Below, in pieces: positions 27,738 to 36,878 of a DNA stretch of 64,000 bases (within the stretch, counting starts at the first letter, position 1; every line of letters begins with the position of its first letter). The stretch is from Leuconostoc miyukkimchii. Its GTDB lineage: Bacteria; Bacillota; Bacilli; Lactobacillales; Lactobacillaceae. The notes below the pieces were generated by a model. The model ran no database searches and was not told the DNA's origin. It worked only from the letters and a program-made list of their open reading frames with translations. A program made the translations under genes and the position numbers. Location of the stretch: positions 62,001 to 126,000 of the forward strand of contig NZ_BPKY01000002.1 in assembly GCF_019656055.1 (NCBI RefSeq), written 5' to 3'.

Positions 27738-28718
27738 CTAACCCTGTAAAATAGTGATTTTGACTTCACCAGCATCTTGCGTATTCACTGCTATTTTTCC
27801 GCCAAGCGGGAAAGTCAATATAGGCTGTGTATGTCCAAAATCAACATCATAAATAACTGGTATTCGTTTTAAAATTGGGAATTTGTTTAAAATAGCATGC
27901 AATTCTGTCTCGCTCATTTTATTAACTAATGGAAATCTACCAATAATGAGTGCTTTGATATCACCATGTAGTTGTAAAATTTGAGCCAATTCTCTTGAAA
28001 ATTCTAATCCGCCACCCCCTTCAGCCTCTTCCAAAAACAGTATTGGCTTTTCTACATGTGGCAAAAATTTGGTTCCCGCCTGTAAGTAATATGTTTGAAT
28101 ATTACCACCAGTTGCCGTACCGCTCGCTTGTCCATGATGATATACTTTCCACTGATTAGCCATCGGTTTTCTTGGTAAACTCGCATCAAACCATAAATCA
28201 CTTGTCCATACGCTGCTTGGTTTTAAATCATATGTTGATTGCGTTACTGCTTTAAGCCATGCTTCAGTTTGAAAATCTTGCAACTCATCCATTTTAAACG
28301 AAGAATAACATGGCCCATAATAGGTTACCAGTCCTGTTTGCGCTCTGATAGAGTTGTGTAGACTCGTAATATCGGAATAGCCAATAAAAATTTTAGGATT
28401 ATTTCTTATAATATTCCAATCAATGTACGGTAATAATTCATTTGAATTAAATCCGCCGATCGTTGTCATAATCATTTTTACATTTGTGTCAAGAAATGCA
28501 TCGTGCAAATCTGCCACACGTGATGCAATGGTACTTGATGAAAACTGGTCATTTTCTAAAATATGCGCACCAAAACTAACTATGAACCCTTGGTTTTCTA
28601 ATCTTATTTTAGCAATAAGATTTTCATCAAATCCCCCGACACGCTGCATCGATGAACTTGGTGAGATGATACGTATCTCATCGCCCTTTTCTAATTTTTT
28701 AGCAAAAATTTTATCCAT
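27738..28718 (-). CDS. Peptidase S66 family (LD-carboxypeptidase / MccF-like)
   Basis: A 326-residue serine peptidase of family S66. The nucleophile Ser is in FIGYSDITSLH, the Glu of the triad in LFLEEAEGG and the His in DVDFGHTQP. Family members trim the terminal D-Ala from murein tetrapeptides (LdcA) or inactivate microcin C-like peptide-nucleotides (MccF). The first half, IRIISPSSS, is the usual N-terminal strand. No murein or microcin genes are adjacent, so the precise role stays open. Confidence 0.87.
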   Translation of the reverse strand: MDKIFAKKLEKGDEIRIISPSSSMQRVGGFDENLIAKIRLENQGFIVSFGAHILENDQFSSSTIASRVADLHDAFLDTNVKMIMTTIGGFNSNELLPYIDWNIIRNNPKIFIGYSDITSLHNSIRAQTGLVTYYGPCYSSFKMDELQDFQTEAWLKAVTQSTYDLKPSSVWTSDLWFDASLPRKPMANQWKVYHHGQASGTATGGNIQTYYLQAGTKFLPHVEKPILFLEEAEGGGGLEFSRELAQILQLHGDIKALIIGRFPLVNKMSETELHAILNKFPILKRIPVIYDVDFGHTQPILTFPLGGKIAVNTQDAGEVKITILQG

Positions 28719-28803
28719 GAAATTTCCCCCTAAAAATGGTTATTATCTCAACACGTTGATCAGCAAAAAATTTAATCAGCCCCAAATCAATTGCCTGCCT
28801 TAA

Positions 28804-29256
28804 CTACGTCAAACATAACACCATCTCGTAATCTATAATTCCCAATATTTTATTTGCAAAAGGTCCAGAAATATCTTCAAAACCATTTTTTAAATAAAAT
28901 CCAAGTGCAGATTCTCTGGCTGTTAAACTGATTTTATCATATTCACAATTTTTGATATCACTAAGCGTTTGTTTTAATAATGAAGAGCCAGCACCTTGAT
29001 ATTGAAACGTTGAATCCACTGCAAATGAAACCAATCTGATCAAATTTTCACTTTTTTCATAAGTTGAAAGTGTGGCAATGACTTTACCATTGAACAGTAA
29101 AGCATAAAATTGATTATTTTTTTCAATTGCAAGGTCATCTGCTGAGAAACACTTTCCCAAAGGCGCACGCAAAATTTTTTGACGTAATGCAACACTTTGT
29201 GCATATAAATGATGATCAGATGTTTTGAACTTCTTAAATACAAATTGGCTATTCAT
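28804..29256 (-). CDS. GNAT-family N-acetyltransferase
   Basis: A 150-residue GNAT protein. FQYQGAGSSLLKQTLSD is the acetyl-CoA motif (QxxGxG) and ALGFYLKNGFEDI the C-terminal motif, resembling ElaA/YkkB-type acetyltransferases. GGAGGT precedes the ATG. It is followed by the S66 peptidase gene after 85 bp on the same strand. Confidence 0.82.
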   Translation of the reverse strand: MNSQFVFKKFKTSDHHLYAQSVALRQKILRAPLGKCFSADDLAIEKNNQFYALLFNGKVIATLSTYEKSENLIRLVSFAVDSTFQYQGAGSSLLKQTLSDIKNCEYDKISLTARESALGFYLKNGFEDISGPFANKILGIIDYEMVLCLT

Positions 29257-29615
29257 AATACACCTCCAAATCGCATAATTAGACCGCCGATTACTGCGAA
29301 TTGAATCGTGAAATTAAATAATAAAATTATTTTTATAATAAATATATCATATTTTATTTATAATGTTTTGTCAATAAAAAATTGTTAGTACTTAACTTTT
29401 AATAGCAGATCGATATCTTGTGTATCGGCTGGCTTTGAATAAATGAGCAATGGCATGATGTTCAATTAAATTTTACAAGTGGCAGTTGTTAATTACGGCC
29501 AAAAATATTTCTTTAAACATTTTATCCATACTCTAAATGGATGACTAACATAAATTACATAATTCTTCTGTTCAACTCCATGTTTTCATCATGAGGCTTT
29601 GTTCTAATTCATGAT

Positions 29616-29712
29616 TCATCCTTCATCGGCAGTAATATTTTGACCGGTTAAACCAGTTAAGTTTTCAGACTACTCTTGAGTAAATCTAATAACTCTTGTG
29701 CAAACTTTGAAC
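29616..29712 (-). pseudogene. Degenerate remnant of a short-chain dehydrogenase C-terminus
   Basis: Minus-strand frames read FAQELLDLLKSSLK and, after a one-base shift, SENLTGLTGQNITADEG then stop. The second piece resembles the usual SDR ending (TGQ.ITxDGG). No complete frame exists. It sits in a 532-bp gene-free stretch (29257-29788) in which nothing else was recognised. Confidence 0.4.
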
Positions 29713-29788
29713 AGGTTAGAATAAACTAAAAAAATAAATAATCAAGATTATTATCTGCCTTTTATTATTAATAACACGGTTCCATAGA

Positions 29789-30250
29789 TTAAACAATAAC
29801 TTTGGGTCGTTTTATGTCTGGGGAAAATGGTGTAATCAAATCCCATGTTGAATGGATCACTTTCCAATCATTATTTTTATTCTTTTGAAAAACTTCAATA
29901 ACATTGTAATGCATTTCAATGAATAGCGTATCTGCATGTAGCTGATAAGTCAAGACTGCTGTATCTGCGCTCAACTGAACTCTTGGGTAATGAAAATCAT
30001 ACGTATCAGCGTGTATCTTGCCAGCAACAACCGTTTCTAAAAATAGTTTGACTTGTTCGTAGCTATCCGACCGCTCTTTTGTCCCTGCATCAAAGTAAGA
30101 AAAATTATCCTTTGACCAAATGCCCAAGTATCCAGACACATCGCCCTTAAAATACTTGTCTAGAGCAGACACTTCTAATGCAATTATCTTTTCTTCCAAA
30201 GCATGCTGTTCTTGGTCGTATTGTTCTTCAATATATTTTTTAATTGCCAT
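29789..30250 (-). CDS. NTF2/SnoaL-like protein, paralog A
   Basis: A 153-residue single-domain protein of the NTF2/SnoaL-like fold. It is clearly paralogous to the gene at 33905-34336: shared stretches include KGD.SGYL.IWSK.NFSYFD, YPRVQ, LTYQLHADT and VIHSTW. The fold covers ketosteroid isomerases, dehydratases and many proteins of unknown role; no catalytic assignment is made. It is the last gene of the leftward run uvrA-like, acetyltransferase, NTF2-like, and is probably co-transcribed (109-bp gap, no terminator seen). Confidence 0.75.
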   Translation of the reverse strand: MAIKKYIEEQYDQEQHALEEKIIALEVSALDKYFKGDVSGYLGIWSKDNFSYFDAGTKERSDSYEQVKLFLETVVAGKIHADTYDFHYPRVQLSADTAVLTYQLHADTLFIEMHYNVIEVFQKNKNNDWKVIHSTWDLITPFSPDIKRPKVIV

Positions 30251-30359
30251 TATCTTGTATACCTCTTTCTTAATTCAAATATGTCTATTAAAATTCATGT
30301 CGCTTATGCCTAAAAATTTTTGTACAAACAATATCTATTTGACTAAATAACATATTTAT

Positions 30360-30920
30360 TTAGTCTGTAACTGTTTTTAAGAATCGAGCTGGAGATCCAG
30401 CAAAAATAGTGTTTTCTGCAACATCTTTTGTCACGACAGAACCAGCACCAACAATAGCATTTTTTCCTATATGAACACCAGGTAAAATTGTTGCATTAGC
30501 TCCAATCCAAACATTGTCTCCAATATGAACTGAGGCACTATTAATTTCCCACCTATGTTCTGGATCAATCGTATGATTCAATGACGCGAAAGTGACATTT
30601 GGCCCTACTAATACATAATCACCAAAATAAACGCCACCTAAATCAACAAACATAGAATTTTTATTAATAAAACAATGTTTACCTAAAAAAATGTGTGGTC
30701 CAAAATCTGTATGGAACGGCACGGCTATTTGTGTTGTTGGGTCTATTTCTTGTCTTGTAATTTTAGATAGTATCTCTCTTCGCTCCTCATTGGTATGTGA
30801 GTTATAATTGAAATCTTGTTCTAACATCGTATTTTCCGAAACGATTTGACCAATTTTATCAAATCCCGGTGTTCCTGCCGGAATATGCCCACCCTCTAAA
30901 ATTTTGTTTAAAATATCCAT
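30360..30920 (-). CDS. Sugar O-acetyltransferase (maltose/galactoside acetyltransferase type)
   Basis: A 186-residue left-handed beta-helix enzyme. Hexapeptide repeats run from about residue 70 (HIFLGKHCFI, VHIGDNVWIGANATILPGVHIGKNAIVGAGSVVTKDV). The catalytic His is in FASLNHTID, and the C-terminal FAGSPARFLK is standard for maltose O-acetyltransferases. It lies 17 bp after the uvrA-like gene on the same strand. Acetyl acceptor unknown; a drug or sugar are both possible. Confidence 0.85.
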   Translation of the reverse strand: MDILNKILEGGHIPAGTPGFDKIGQIVSENTMLEQDFNYNSHTNEERREILSKITRQEIDPTTQIAVPFHTDFGPHIFLGKHCFINKNSMFVDLGGVYFGDYVLVGPNVTFASLNHTIDPEHRWEINSASVHIGDNVWIGANATILPGVHIGKNAIVGAGSVVTKDVAENTIFAGSPARFLKTVTD

Positions 30921-30937
30921 AAAAATTCTCCTGTCAA

Positions 30938-33475
30938 TTATGTTAATGAAAATGTTTTTAAATGTTCTGACAAATAGTTAAGTGTCAAGCTTGTTGCATT
31001 TTTAACAAGTTCACTGGGACTACCAGCCGCCATAATCTGTCCACCTTCTGAACCACCCTTTGGTCCCAAATCGATCATATGATCTGCATTTGTCATCAAA
31101 TCTAAATCATGGGTGATTATGATAACTGTTGCCCCTCTCCCCTTTAACTTATTTATAACACCAATGAGAGTTTGTACATCACGCGGATGTAATCCAACTG
31201 ATGGCTCATCAAACACAAATAAGGTGTTATCCTGATTATTTTTTAAATGATTTACTAGCTTTAAGCGCTGTGCTTCACCGCCTGAAAGGCTAGGTGTACT
31301 TTCCCCCAAATGCAAGTAATTAAGACCAATTTCATCGAGCAATACGAGTTGTTTTTCAATAGCCGGTTCAGAAGTAAATATTGTTAGAGCTTCTTTAACT
31401 GAAAGATTCAATAAATCAACTATAGTATGTCCATGCCATCGAATTTCTTGAATCTCATCCTTATAACGACTGCCATGACAATAAGGACACGTTTCTTCCA
31501 TGTCTGGTAGATATTGTATATCTAATGAAATTGTTCCAACACCGCCACAGTGTTCACAAGCACCTTGTTTATTGTTATATGAGAAGTACGCTACACTATA
31601 TTTACGCTTTTTTGATTCTGGTAAACCAGCAAACAATCGTCTGAGGTTATCCATAATAGTTGTGTATGTTGCTAAACTTGATCGCGAATTTTTACCGACT
31701 GGCTTAGCATCAACACTAACAACATTTTTTAATCCAGTTTTTATATCATTAACTTGTTTAGGCAATGCTTGTCCATTATTTTTAGCTACAATCGCAGGCA
31801 CTAAACTATCCAGTATTAAGCTTGTTTTTCCAGCACCTGAGAAGCCAGTGACGGCTGTTATTTTATTTCCAGGTATAGATATTGATATGTCATGTAAATT
31901 GAAGTATTTATTCACTTCTAATTTTGTAGTCAATACTTCTGTATTTTTAATTGACTCAACCTTCTCATGCATAATATTAGCTTTACCAGAGATGTAGGGA
32001 CCTATCAATGATTGTTCATTATTTACTAGTTCTGCGGGTGTTCCCTCAGCAATAATGTTCCCACCTTCATCACCCGAACCAGGGCCTACTTCAATTACCC
32101 AATCAGCAGCTTCAATAATATCAACTTCATGATCAACAACAACTAAAGAATTGCCTTGGTCAATTAGCTCTCTAAAAATCTTTATCAGCCCTTTGACGTT
32201 ATCAGGATGTAACCCTATGGAAGGTTCATCTAAGACATACAGTACGCCTGTAGTCTCTGTTCGCAATGTTTTGGCTAATTGAATTCGCTGCAATTCTCCC
32301 GTAGACAAAGTATTCCCGTTTCGTGCTAATGTCAGATAGTCTAATCCAAGCTCTAACAATGGTCTCAATGTATCTTGTAAGTTTTTAAACAAAATAATAG
32401 CCATTGCTTGTAGCTCTTTAGGAAGATTTTTCTTAGTTTGTTCTTCCCAATTCCAGATATTTCCAAGAGGATATTCTGAAACTTCCGCAATATTTTTCTT
32501 GCCAACAGTTTGTGTTAATAATTCGGGATTTAAACGCGTTCCTTTACAAGTGGGGCAAACAGAAAAATGGAAAAATTGATTGATCTTATTAATCGCACGT
32601 TCGCTTTTTGAGGTTTTCAATGAGTCATAGACAGCTTCATGCGCATTTTCATACAATGTCTTATCTGTATGAAAAACACGTCCAGTTGATGTACGAAAAT
32701 CAACTGGATATTGTTTCTTTTCACCGTGAAGGACTATATTTTTTTCGCGAGTTGTTAATTCCTTATATGGTACATTAATTCGGACACCGAGAGTTGCAGC
32801 CACAGTTGGCATAAAATTACGTCCCGGCAAATGCCATGAAGCTACAGCCCCCTCTTCAAGAGTCATATTGTCGTCCCCAATTAATTTGCTTTCATCCAAT
32901 TCTCTAATTTTTCCTGTGCCGTGACATTCAACACAAGCTCCTCCTGAATTAAATGCGAAATCTTCAGCTGACTTTGCCATAAACTCCACACCACATGTAG
33001 GACAACTAATAATACCCATCCGACTGTCAGCACCACCAGGTAAATCCATAGCTTGTGCTATCTTAAGACTTGGTTGAATATCATGCCCATTGGGACAAAC
33101 TGTTGAACCAAGACGTGAAAAAATCAAACGCACAACGTTGAAAATTTCACTCATGGAACCAACAGTAGAACGTTCTGAAGGCACATTAGGTCTTTGGCGT
33201 AATGCAATTGCTGATGGAATATGCTTGACCTCTTGTACTTGCGAACGTTTATTTTGACTAATTCGACGTCGCGTATAAGTAGAGAGGGCTTCTAGGTAAC
33301 GTCTTGAACCTTCAGCATATAAAATACCCATGGCTAATGAGCTTTTCCCTGATCCAGAGGGACCAGAAATTGCCACAAAACGATTTAACGGAATATTAAC
33401 ATTTATATTTTTCAAATTATTTACGTTTCCACCGCGTACCTCAATTTGTTGAATATGACTATTTTGATTTATCAT
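30938..33475 (-). CDS. UvrA-like ABC protein (UvrA2 / drug-resistance type)
   Basis: An 845-residue UvrA paralog, about 100 residues shorter than housekeeping UvrA, so it probably lacks part of the UvrB-interaction region. It has two ABC ATPase modules: Walker A SGPSGSGKSS with signature LSTGELQRI, and GFSGAGKTS with LSGGEAQRL. Zinc-binding CxxC pairs are also present (CPTCG/CVECHG and CEHCGG/CPYCHG). Such class II UvrAs are linked to tolerance of DNA-binding drugs (DrrC-like) rather than core excision repair. The start at 33475 is set by AGGAG upstream; the longer frame uses a TTG before that site. A MerR-type promoter lies upstream. Confidence 0.88.
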   Translation of the reverse strand: MINQNSHIQQIEVRGGNVNNLKNINVNIPLNRFVAISGPSGSGKSSLAMGILYAEGSRRYLEALSTYTRRRISQNKRSQVQEVKHIPSAIALRQRPNVPSERSTVGSMSEIFNVVRLIFSRLGSTVCPNGHDIQPSLKIAQAMDLPGGADSRMGIISCPTCGVEFMAKSAEDFAFNSGGACVECHGTGKIRELDESKLIGDDNMTLEEGAVASWHLPGRNFMPTVAATLGVRINVPYKELTTREKNIVLHGEKKQYPVDFRTSTGRVFHTDKTLYENAHEAVYDSLKTSKSERAINKINQFFHFSVCPTCKGTRLNPELLTQTVGKKNIAEVSEYPLGNIWNWEEQTKKNLPKELQAMAIILFKNLQDTLRPLLELGLDYLTLARNGNTLSTGELQRIQLAKTLRTETTGVLYVLDEPSIGLHPDNVKGLIKIFRELIDQGNSLVVVDHEVDIIEAADWVIEVGPGSGDEGGNIIAEGTPAELVNNEQSLIGPYISGKANIMHEKVESIKNTEVLTTKLEVNKYFNLHDISISIPGNKITAVTGFSGAGKTSLILDSLVPAIVAKNNGQALPKQVNDIKTGLKNVVSVDAKPVGKNSRSSLATYTTIMDNLRRLFAGLPESKKRKYSVAYFSYNNKQGACEHCGGVGTISLDIQYLPDMEETCPYCHGSRYKDEIQEIRWHGHTIVDLLNLSVKEALTIFTSEPAIEKQLVLLDEIGLNYLHLGESTPSLSGGEAQRLKLVNHLKNNQDNTLFVFDEPSVGLHPRDVQTLIGVINKLKGRGATVIIITHDLDLMTNADHMIDLGPKGGSEGGQIMAAGSPSELVKNATSLTLNYLSEHLKTFSLT

Positions 33476-33564
33476 AAAAATCTCCTTATTGTTAATCAAA
33501 TTTTTAAATGGAATGAATATTAACAGTAATTCAAAATCACTATTTTATTTTTATATATAACTTT

Positions 33565-33592
33565 TTTGTAAATATAACGTTATATTTACAAA
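33565..33592. promoter_or_regulatory. Perfect 28-bp palindrome upstream of the uvrA-like gene
   Basis: A fully symmetric 28-bp sequence centred on ATAACGTTAT (centre 33578/33579), with outer arms TTTGTAAA and TTTACAAA. It lies 90 bp upstream of the uvrA-like start and is not followed by a T run, so it looks like an operator or a leader hairpin rather than a terminator. Confidence 0.65.
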
Positions 33593-33775
33593 TTTCTATG
33601 CCTATGCCTATATATGATGGAAATTAATGCAGCACAAACAAATATCGTAATTTCATCTAACTAATTATCATGATTCAAAATTTGGGATAAATTTGCCAGT
33701 ACTTAAACCACTGTAATTCCCCTGCAATATTTGTTCAGTTAGCTTTATTGACCTACAAACCCTAATGATACAACT

Positions 33776-33806
33776 ATTGTATACTATACCGTTTGGTTAC
33801 AGTCAA
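33776..33806 (-). promoter_or_regulatory. MerR-type promoter A, toward the uvrA-like operon
   Basis: On the minus strand TTGACT (33806-33801) and TACAAT (33781-33776) are separated by 19 bp. The spacer GTAACCAAACGGTATAGTA contains the dyad ACTGTAACC/GGTATAGT. A 19-bp spacer with an embedded dyad is the hallmark of MerR-activated promoters. Confidence 0.75.
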
Positions 33807-33832
33807 TAAATAATATGCTATAGTGATTTTTG

Positions 33833-33863
33833 TTGACTGTACCGTTGCAAGATAGTTTATGAT
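33833..33863 (+). promoter_or_regulatory. MerR-type promoter B, toward NTF2-like paralog B
   Basis: TTGACT (33833-33838) and TATGAT (33858-33863) with a 19-bp spacer, GTACCGTTGCAAGATAGTT, which repeats the ACTGTA.C...ATAGT half-sites of promoters A and C. The predicted start is about 35 nt before the ATG at 33905. Confidence 0.75.
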
Positions 33864-33904
33864 ACTAAGATAAACCATAAAGGATATTTATAAGGAAAGA
33901 AAAA

Positions 33905-34336
33905 ATGATTGAAGAAAAAAATACTGAACTAACAAATGAAATTATTGCATTAGAAAAAGGAGCTTTAAACAAATGGTTTAAAGGCGATACCTCTGGTTAT
34001 TTGAACATTTGGTCAAAAAATAACTTCTCCTATTTTGACGGTGCTGTTAAAAAACGAATCGACAATTATGAAGACATAAAAAATATCGTACTAAAAAATG
34101 TTGAAGGTAAATTATTTGCTGATAACTATAAATTTGAATATCCTCGCGTACAATCTGTTGAAAATATGGCTACTTTAACTTATCAATTGCATGCAGATAC
34201 CTCACTAATTGACATGCATTATAATTGTATAGAAGTTTACAAAAAAGAAGAAAATGCTTGGAAAGTTGTTCACTCAACGTGGTCTTTTATCCGCCCAATG
34301 GATATGGATTTTGGTCACGCTAAAAGCATTGTTTAA
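33905..34336 (+). CDS. NTF2/SnoaL-like protein, paralog B
   Basis: A 143-residue NTF2/SnoaL-like protein, paralog of the gene at 29789-30250 and encoded divergently from the uvrA-like operon that ends with that paralog. Shared core: FKGDTSGYLNIWSKNNFSYFD, YPRVQ, LTYQLHADT, DMHYN and VVHSTW. AAGGAAAG precedes the ATG. Placement behind a MerR-type promoter suggests drug or stress induction. Biochemical role unknown. Confidence 0.78.
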   Translation: MIEEKNTELTNEIIALEKGALNKWFKGDTSGYLNIWSKNNFSYFDGAVKKRIDNYEDIKNIVLKNVEGKLFADNYKFEYPRVQSVENMATLTYQLHADTSLIDMHYNCIEVYKKEENAWKVVHSTWSFIRPMDMDFGHAKSIV

Positions 34337-34427
34337 ATCATATCGAATAAATTATTTTTAGTTCTCAAAATACATTTGGTAATAGAAAAAGTTGCAAAAA
34401 TCGAAGCTGTTTCAGAATTAATCATCT

Positions 34428-34471
34428 TAATTAAAACAGGCTTTCTCATAGAGAAAGCCTGTTTTAATTTA
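34428..34471. terminator. Bidirectional terminator between NTF2-like B and rarA
   Basis: A perfect 17-bp stem, TTAAAACAGGCTTTCTC with its complement, around a 3-nt loop; A/T flanks give T runs on both strands. It overlaps the rarA stop codon. Confidence 0.85.
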
Positions 34472-35789
34472 TTTGTGTTGCTTATGCCAGGCCTTAATTT
34501 GGCCGAGCCTTTCCTTAAACCGTCGTTCATTTCCTTCATTGGTAGGTGCATAATATACGTGCCCTTCCAATGAAGGTGGCATAGTCTTCATGGTTGTTAA
34601 TTTATTTTGAGCATAATGAGCTAATTCGTAATTCTTACCATAACCCAAGTCTTTCATTAATTTCGTTGGCGCATTACGTATCTGTAGGGGCACTGGATCG
34701 TTTGCGGTTTGTTTAACATCTTTAGCAGCAGCTAATCTAGCCTTATATATAGCATTTGATTTAGGTGCTAAGGCCAAGTAGGTTACAGCTTCGACCAAGT
34801 GTATATCACACTCAGGCATCCCAATAAATTGACAAGCTTGAAAAACATTAATTGTAACATTCAGTGCGTTAGTATCCGCCAATCCAACATCTTCACTAGC
34901 GAAACGTACTAATCGTCTAGCAATATATAAAGGATCTTCCCCACCTTCTAACATGCGTGAGAGCCAATAAATAGCTGCATCCACATCGCTGTTGCGCATT
35001 GATTTATGTAACGCTGAGATAATATTATAATGTTCTTCACCATTCTTGTCATAAAGAACAAACTTTTTGCTAATCAATTGGCTCAAATTTTCAATTGTTA
35101 CAGTAATATTATCTTCATTCTTATCGCCATTTAGAACAGCCATCTCTAAAGTATTCAAGGCCATTCTAGCATCGCCGTCGGCAAAGTTGGCAATGGCTTG
35201 AATCTCATCGTCACCGATATCAATCGACTGATTACCAAAGCCATTAGGATTTTTAAGTGCTTGATTAAGCAAAGTTACAATATCTGATTGTTTCAATGCT
35301 TTAAGTACAAAAACTTTACACCGCGATAATAACGCCGAATTAACTTCAAATGAAGGATTCTCAGTTGTGGCACCAATCAAAATTATACTTCCTCGTTCGA
35401 CGTAAGGTAAAAAAGCATCCTGCTGAGCTTTATTAAAACGATGTATTTCATCAACGAACACAATGGTTCTCTGGCCAATTTCACGGTCATCTTCTGCTTG
35501 CTTCATAATTTTCTTAATTTGGCTAATACTGCTGTCTACGGCACTAAAACTAAGAAAACTTGATTGCGTTTTTTTTTGCAATTATTTCAGCCAAAGTTGT
35601 TTTACCAACACCGGGAGGACCCCAAAAGATTATAGACGAAACCTGGTCATTTTCAATAATCTCTCGTAAAATTTTACCATGTCCAAGTAATTGTTGTTGA
35701 CCAACAAATTGATCCAGATTTTGTGGGCGAACACGGCTAGCTAAAGGTGTATTTTCAGGGCGATTAGAAAAAAGTGATTCTTGTTTCAT
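34469..35789 (-). pseudogene. rarA: Replication-associated recombination protein RarA, frameshifted
   Basis: RarA (MgsA) is an AAA+ ATPase related to clamp loaders that acts at stalled replication forks. Here it is split in two frames. The first (35789-35550) carries [17 protein letters not shown] and Walker [10 protein letters not shown]. The second continues with FSFSAVDSS-type sensor segments, Walker B FVDEIHRF and the C-terminal region to 34471. The break lies in a run of nine A (plus-strand T, 35570-35578); eight A would restore one frame of about 439 codons. It may be a true mutation, a phase-variable or slippage site, or a sequencing error. A MerR-type promoter lies upstream. Confidence 0.85.
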
Positions 35790-35842
35790 AAATTTATACT
35801 ACCTTTAGTCATAATTTTAAAATAAATTTCATGTTACAATTA

Positions 35843-35873
35843 AGCATACACTATAACGTGACGTTACAGTCAA
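35843..35873 (-). promoter_or_regulatory. MerR-type promoter C, toward rarA, overlapping the merR upstream region
   Basis: On the minus strand TTGACT (35873-35868) and TATGCT (35848-35843) have a 19-bp spacer, GTAACGTCACGTTATAGTG. It contains a near-perfect dyad, ACTATAACGT-G-ACGTTACAGT on the plus strand. It lies 16 bp before the merR-like ATG, so the regulator could also control itself here. Confidence 0.75.
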
Positions 35874-35888
35874 TAAAAGGAGTGATTC

Positions 35889-36692
35889 ATGCTGAAAATA
35901 AGTGAAATGGCGAAATTAGCTAATACAACCCGCCGTACCCTAATATTTTATGATCAGGAAGGTATTTTTAAGCCCGAATATAAAACTAAAGCTGGTTATC
36001 GCTACTATGACTATAGTCAATTGTATGATTTATTGTTTATATTGGGATTAAAAAGTTTGGACATGTCTTTGGAAGAAGTAAAAAAAATAAAAAGTCAGTC
36101 CTATGAGATACCAACTTCTCAATTGTTAAGCACACAAACTAAAATTGAAAATAAAATTCAGGAATTAGTTAACATTCAAACAGTGATCAATAAAAAAATG
36201 GAGAACCAGAAAGTGACTGAAAACTTCGCTCTCTATCAACCCACAGTTCAAACACGGCGGAAGACCTTATTTTGGTGCTCTAGACAATCTATTAGTTGTA
36301 CCGAAGAAGAAGTAGCACAATTATTCTCAGAATTTTACCAACATCTTGATTCGTTGGCTATTATGGATACAACTCAATCTGGATTCCTAACAAATTTATC
36401 TGTTCACAAACCCGATGAATATGCTGAAGCATCTTTTCGTATTCTTAAAGAGATTGTTACGACCAAGAAACATATACTTACACCAACAATTGAAAAAAAA
36501 GCGGGCTTGTATGCAACGATATTGGTTGAGAATAATATTATTGGTATTCATCAGGGTTTAACTAAATTAAAAAAATTTTGTGTAAAAAATAATCTAAAAA
36601 CTGAGAATAACTTATGGCAACTAAATGCTAATAACACTCTTATTGAAACTGGTTCGTCACAATATGGCTGGTTAGAATTTGCCATAATTTAA
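35889..36692 (+). CDS. MerR-family regulator with GyrI-like effector domain (BmrR/TipA type)
   Basis: A 267-residue regulator. Residues 1-70 form the winged helix-turn-helix (MLKISEMAKLANTTRRTLIFYD, then YRYYDYSQLYDL), residues about 75-115 the dimerising coiled coil, and residues about 120-267 a GyrI/BmrR-like effector-binding domain ending SSQYGWLEFAI. MerR proteins of this layout sense hydrophobic cations or drugs and untwist promoters with 19-bp spacers. Three such promoters lie within 2.1 kb upstream. AAAGGAG precedes the ATG. Confidence 0.85.
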   Translation: MLKISEMAKLANTTRRTLIFYDQEGIFKPEYKTKAGYRYYDYSQLYDLLFILGLKSLDMSLEEVKKIKSQSYEIPTSQLLSTQTKIENKIQELVNIQTVINKKMENQKVTENFALYQPTVQTRRKTLFWCSRQSISCTEEEVAQLFSEFYQHLDSLAIMDTTQSGFLTNLSVHKPDEYAEASFRILKEIVTTKKHILTPTIEKKAGLYATILVENNIIGIHQGLTKLKKFCVKNNLKTENNLWQLNANNTLIETGSSQYGWLEFAII

Positions 36693-36878
36693 CAAGTAGT
36701 GATGAATAATTAACTTCAAAAACACTAAAATTTTGTCATTTAAGGTAATAATTCATTTTAATTAAATCTACCAATCCTTGTCATAATCATATCGATAACG
36801 CTCCAGAAAACAAATTCACAACTTTAGTATGATATAATGTGATAAATTAACGATTTAATTACATGGGGAATAATACCA

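Noticed and set aside
27738-28718. S66 peptidase as a self-resistance gene for the putative bacimethrin operon
   Set aside because: MccF-type enzymes act on peptide-nucleotide antibiotics; bacimethrin has no peptide or acyl-adenylate bond, and the gene lies beyond phosphoketolase and two terminators.
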